DNA of 64,000 nt. Origin: Gymnorhina tibicen (Eukaryota; Chordata; Aves; Passeriformes; Artamidae). Where the stretch lies: contig VXAZ01006908.1 of assembly GCA_013399875.1 (NCBI GenBank), positions 744,001 to 808,000 of the forward strand, in the 5' to 3' direction. How positions within the stretch are numbered: position 1 is the stretch's first letter; each line of letters opens with the position of its first letter. Position numbers and translations under genes: made by a program. The notes under the pieces are model-generated. The model searched no databases. It saw only the letters and a list, made by a program, of their open reading frames with translations, and had not been told where the DNA came from. Of this stretch, positions 62,401-64,000 are shown piece by piece.

Positions 62401-64000
62401 AGTTAGGATAGTGAGTATTGAAGCACCACTGTATATCCATTAAATATACAATAGTCATTTCACCTTTTCTGACTTTTTTTCAAACTCAGTTTTACCAGAA
62501 ATTATTTTAGTTTTTTAGTTTTACAGTGAAATATAACTAAGAGTGGAATGATATCTTTTTTTTCCGGTTTTTGTCCTTTTTCTAAAGAAGACCACATATA
62601 GAACTTTTGGTACTTCTGTTACTATATTTTGCTTGTTTTAACTGGAATGGAAGCACTGCATATGGAATAAAGTCCCTTCAGCATCCCATTCCTATTTCTT
62701 TGTAATGAAGTGTATGGGTAGTGATGGTCCCATTCATGGAAGAACTCCCTATAATCTGTTTGACCACTTCAGCTGAGAAAAGAACATTTGATGACCTAGT
62801 AAGTCCTGCATAATTTACTCATGACTAAGGCTTGAACTCAATGAAATGAATATTTTGGAAAAATATTAATCTTGACTTTTCATCCAAGAAGGACAAGATG
62901 TACCTTAGAGCCAGGACATTTCAAATATCAGGCCTGAAACCCTGTCAGCCATTTAAAACTTTTTTTTCTCATGTCAGGAAAGTTGGTTCACCTGCTTTTT
63001 CTGGAATACTTTATTCCCCAGTGTGTATCTAAGGAATTACACCAAAGCAGACGGACCTGAAAACAATCATTGTGTAGATTTAGTTGAATGTCTGAGTCAA
63101 GACAAAATCAGGTTTTATGAAATTGAGAATGGAGTATGATTAAGGGGGAGTGAAAGAAAGATAGGAGATGTAGAAGCAGTTATAGCATTCAGGCTCTCAG
63201 CTTTCCTTCTGGTAAACATGAAATTTTGCCCAAAGAAAATTTGTTAATATATATGTTTTGGAAAATCGTTTCCTTTTGTTGAAACAATGAAAATGAAACT
63301 AGGGAAAAAATCTATCAAAAAATTCCTAAGCACTTCAGTATTGCTTTTTGTGGGGCTAGAGTCAATTTGAGGGGGCTAAACTGAAAACTAAGCATGTAGC
63401 TTTTCTCCACATTGTGCCTAATTAAAGAATGGAGAAAGCTAATCACTCATAACTAGGTTTTTTTTCTATTGCTTTTTCTTCCCTATTTTCAGTTTTTCCT
63501 TACTCCCCAAACTTTTTTTTTATTACTTTTTTATTGGATAAGTAGGTGTCCTCAGAAATCTGTTATCTATGGCAAAGGAAATACATTATATTTTGCTGGA
63601 CCTTGTAGTAAGCTTCAGTTCTTCAGGTTTTTATATCCATTGACAGGGAATACCCTAAGCAGCCTGAGGTCCAGCATTCACTGGGAATGTTTGGCCTTGA
63701 ATTCCACAGCTTATTTTGATATAAGATAATCAAGCATTGCCTAAGGCAAGAAGTTGTGTGCATCTCTTTCGTTTAGGGGTGCATGGGATGTCCTGCTCTT
63801 GGAGGGCTTTTCTGCTCATTCTCATAGTCTGCGCTAGCTCATATTTCTGTTTGTTTCTCCAAGGGCCACCTTGAGTATAGCAGATATGTATTCACTCCAT
63901 GATCTACAGCTAAGGCATATTTCCTTAGCTGGGAGCCGGCTGAACCTGAGCTGAAGGCTGACATGTGGTTTATTTTAATGGGAAATTTCTTCTGTTTCAT
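59447..64000. other. Intergenic DNA to window end
   Basis: AT-rich, with many short A/T runs. No coding exon, RNA gene or nameable repeat recognised. Confidence 0.6.

Overview
The window comes from a vertebrate nuclear genome, most likely a bird and at least a sauropsid. It is visibly AT-rich, has long GT-AG introns, and carries degraded CR1 LINE and MIR-type SINE fragments plus a palindromic interspersed repeat that I associate with bird, turtle and crocodile DNA. There is one recognisable protein gene, the 3' part of HGF (hepatocyte growth factor / scatter factor) on the + strand. There are no operons, CRISPR arrays, phages or other prokaryote-type systems.

Positions 1-36.86 kb hold the end of HGF. 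The window opens inside intron 4 (human numbering) and contains exons 5 to 18 complete. Their joined coding length is 1711 nt, i.e. 569 residues after a serine codon split across intron 4, plus the stop. The signal peptide, PAN/hairpin domain and first half of kringle 1 lie upstream of the window. The exons encode the second half of kringle 1 (exon 5), kringle 2 (exons 6-7), kringle 3 (8-9), kringle 4 (10-11), the linker (12-13), the activation cleavage site (KHLR/VVNG, exon 13) and the serine-protease-like beta chain (13-18). Every junction has GT-AG signals and the phase expected from mammalian HGF, so the gene looks intact. The beta chain is a pseudoprotease: Gln replaces catalytic His and Tyr replaces catalytic Ser. 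The 3' UTR runs from 32,972 to about 36.86 kb and has several AATAAA signals.

Positions 36.86-64 kb appear to be intergenic. I recognise no coding exon. In mammals the 3' side of HGF is gene-poor, with SEMA3C as the next gene I recall, and the same is inferred here. This part contains a perfect 19-bp tandem duplication, an 11-bp-stem inverted repeat, a GC-rich island, a possible solo LTR near 46.7-47.5 kb, a CR1 fragment, a GT-rich tract, and a CCAAT / AP-1 / POU-like cluster at 59.4 kb.

The best second-look items are in HGF: a conserved tandem 3' splice site in exon 5 that would give the five-residue-deleted isoform; a Gly-to-Arg change at the oxyanion-hole position of the beta chain; a two-residue insertion in kringle 4; a TAGTAG tandem acceptor at exon 17; and in-frame read-through with a downstream AATAAA after exons 5 and 7, which could yield NK1- and NK2-like truncated factors. 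I found no convincing undescribed system.
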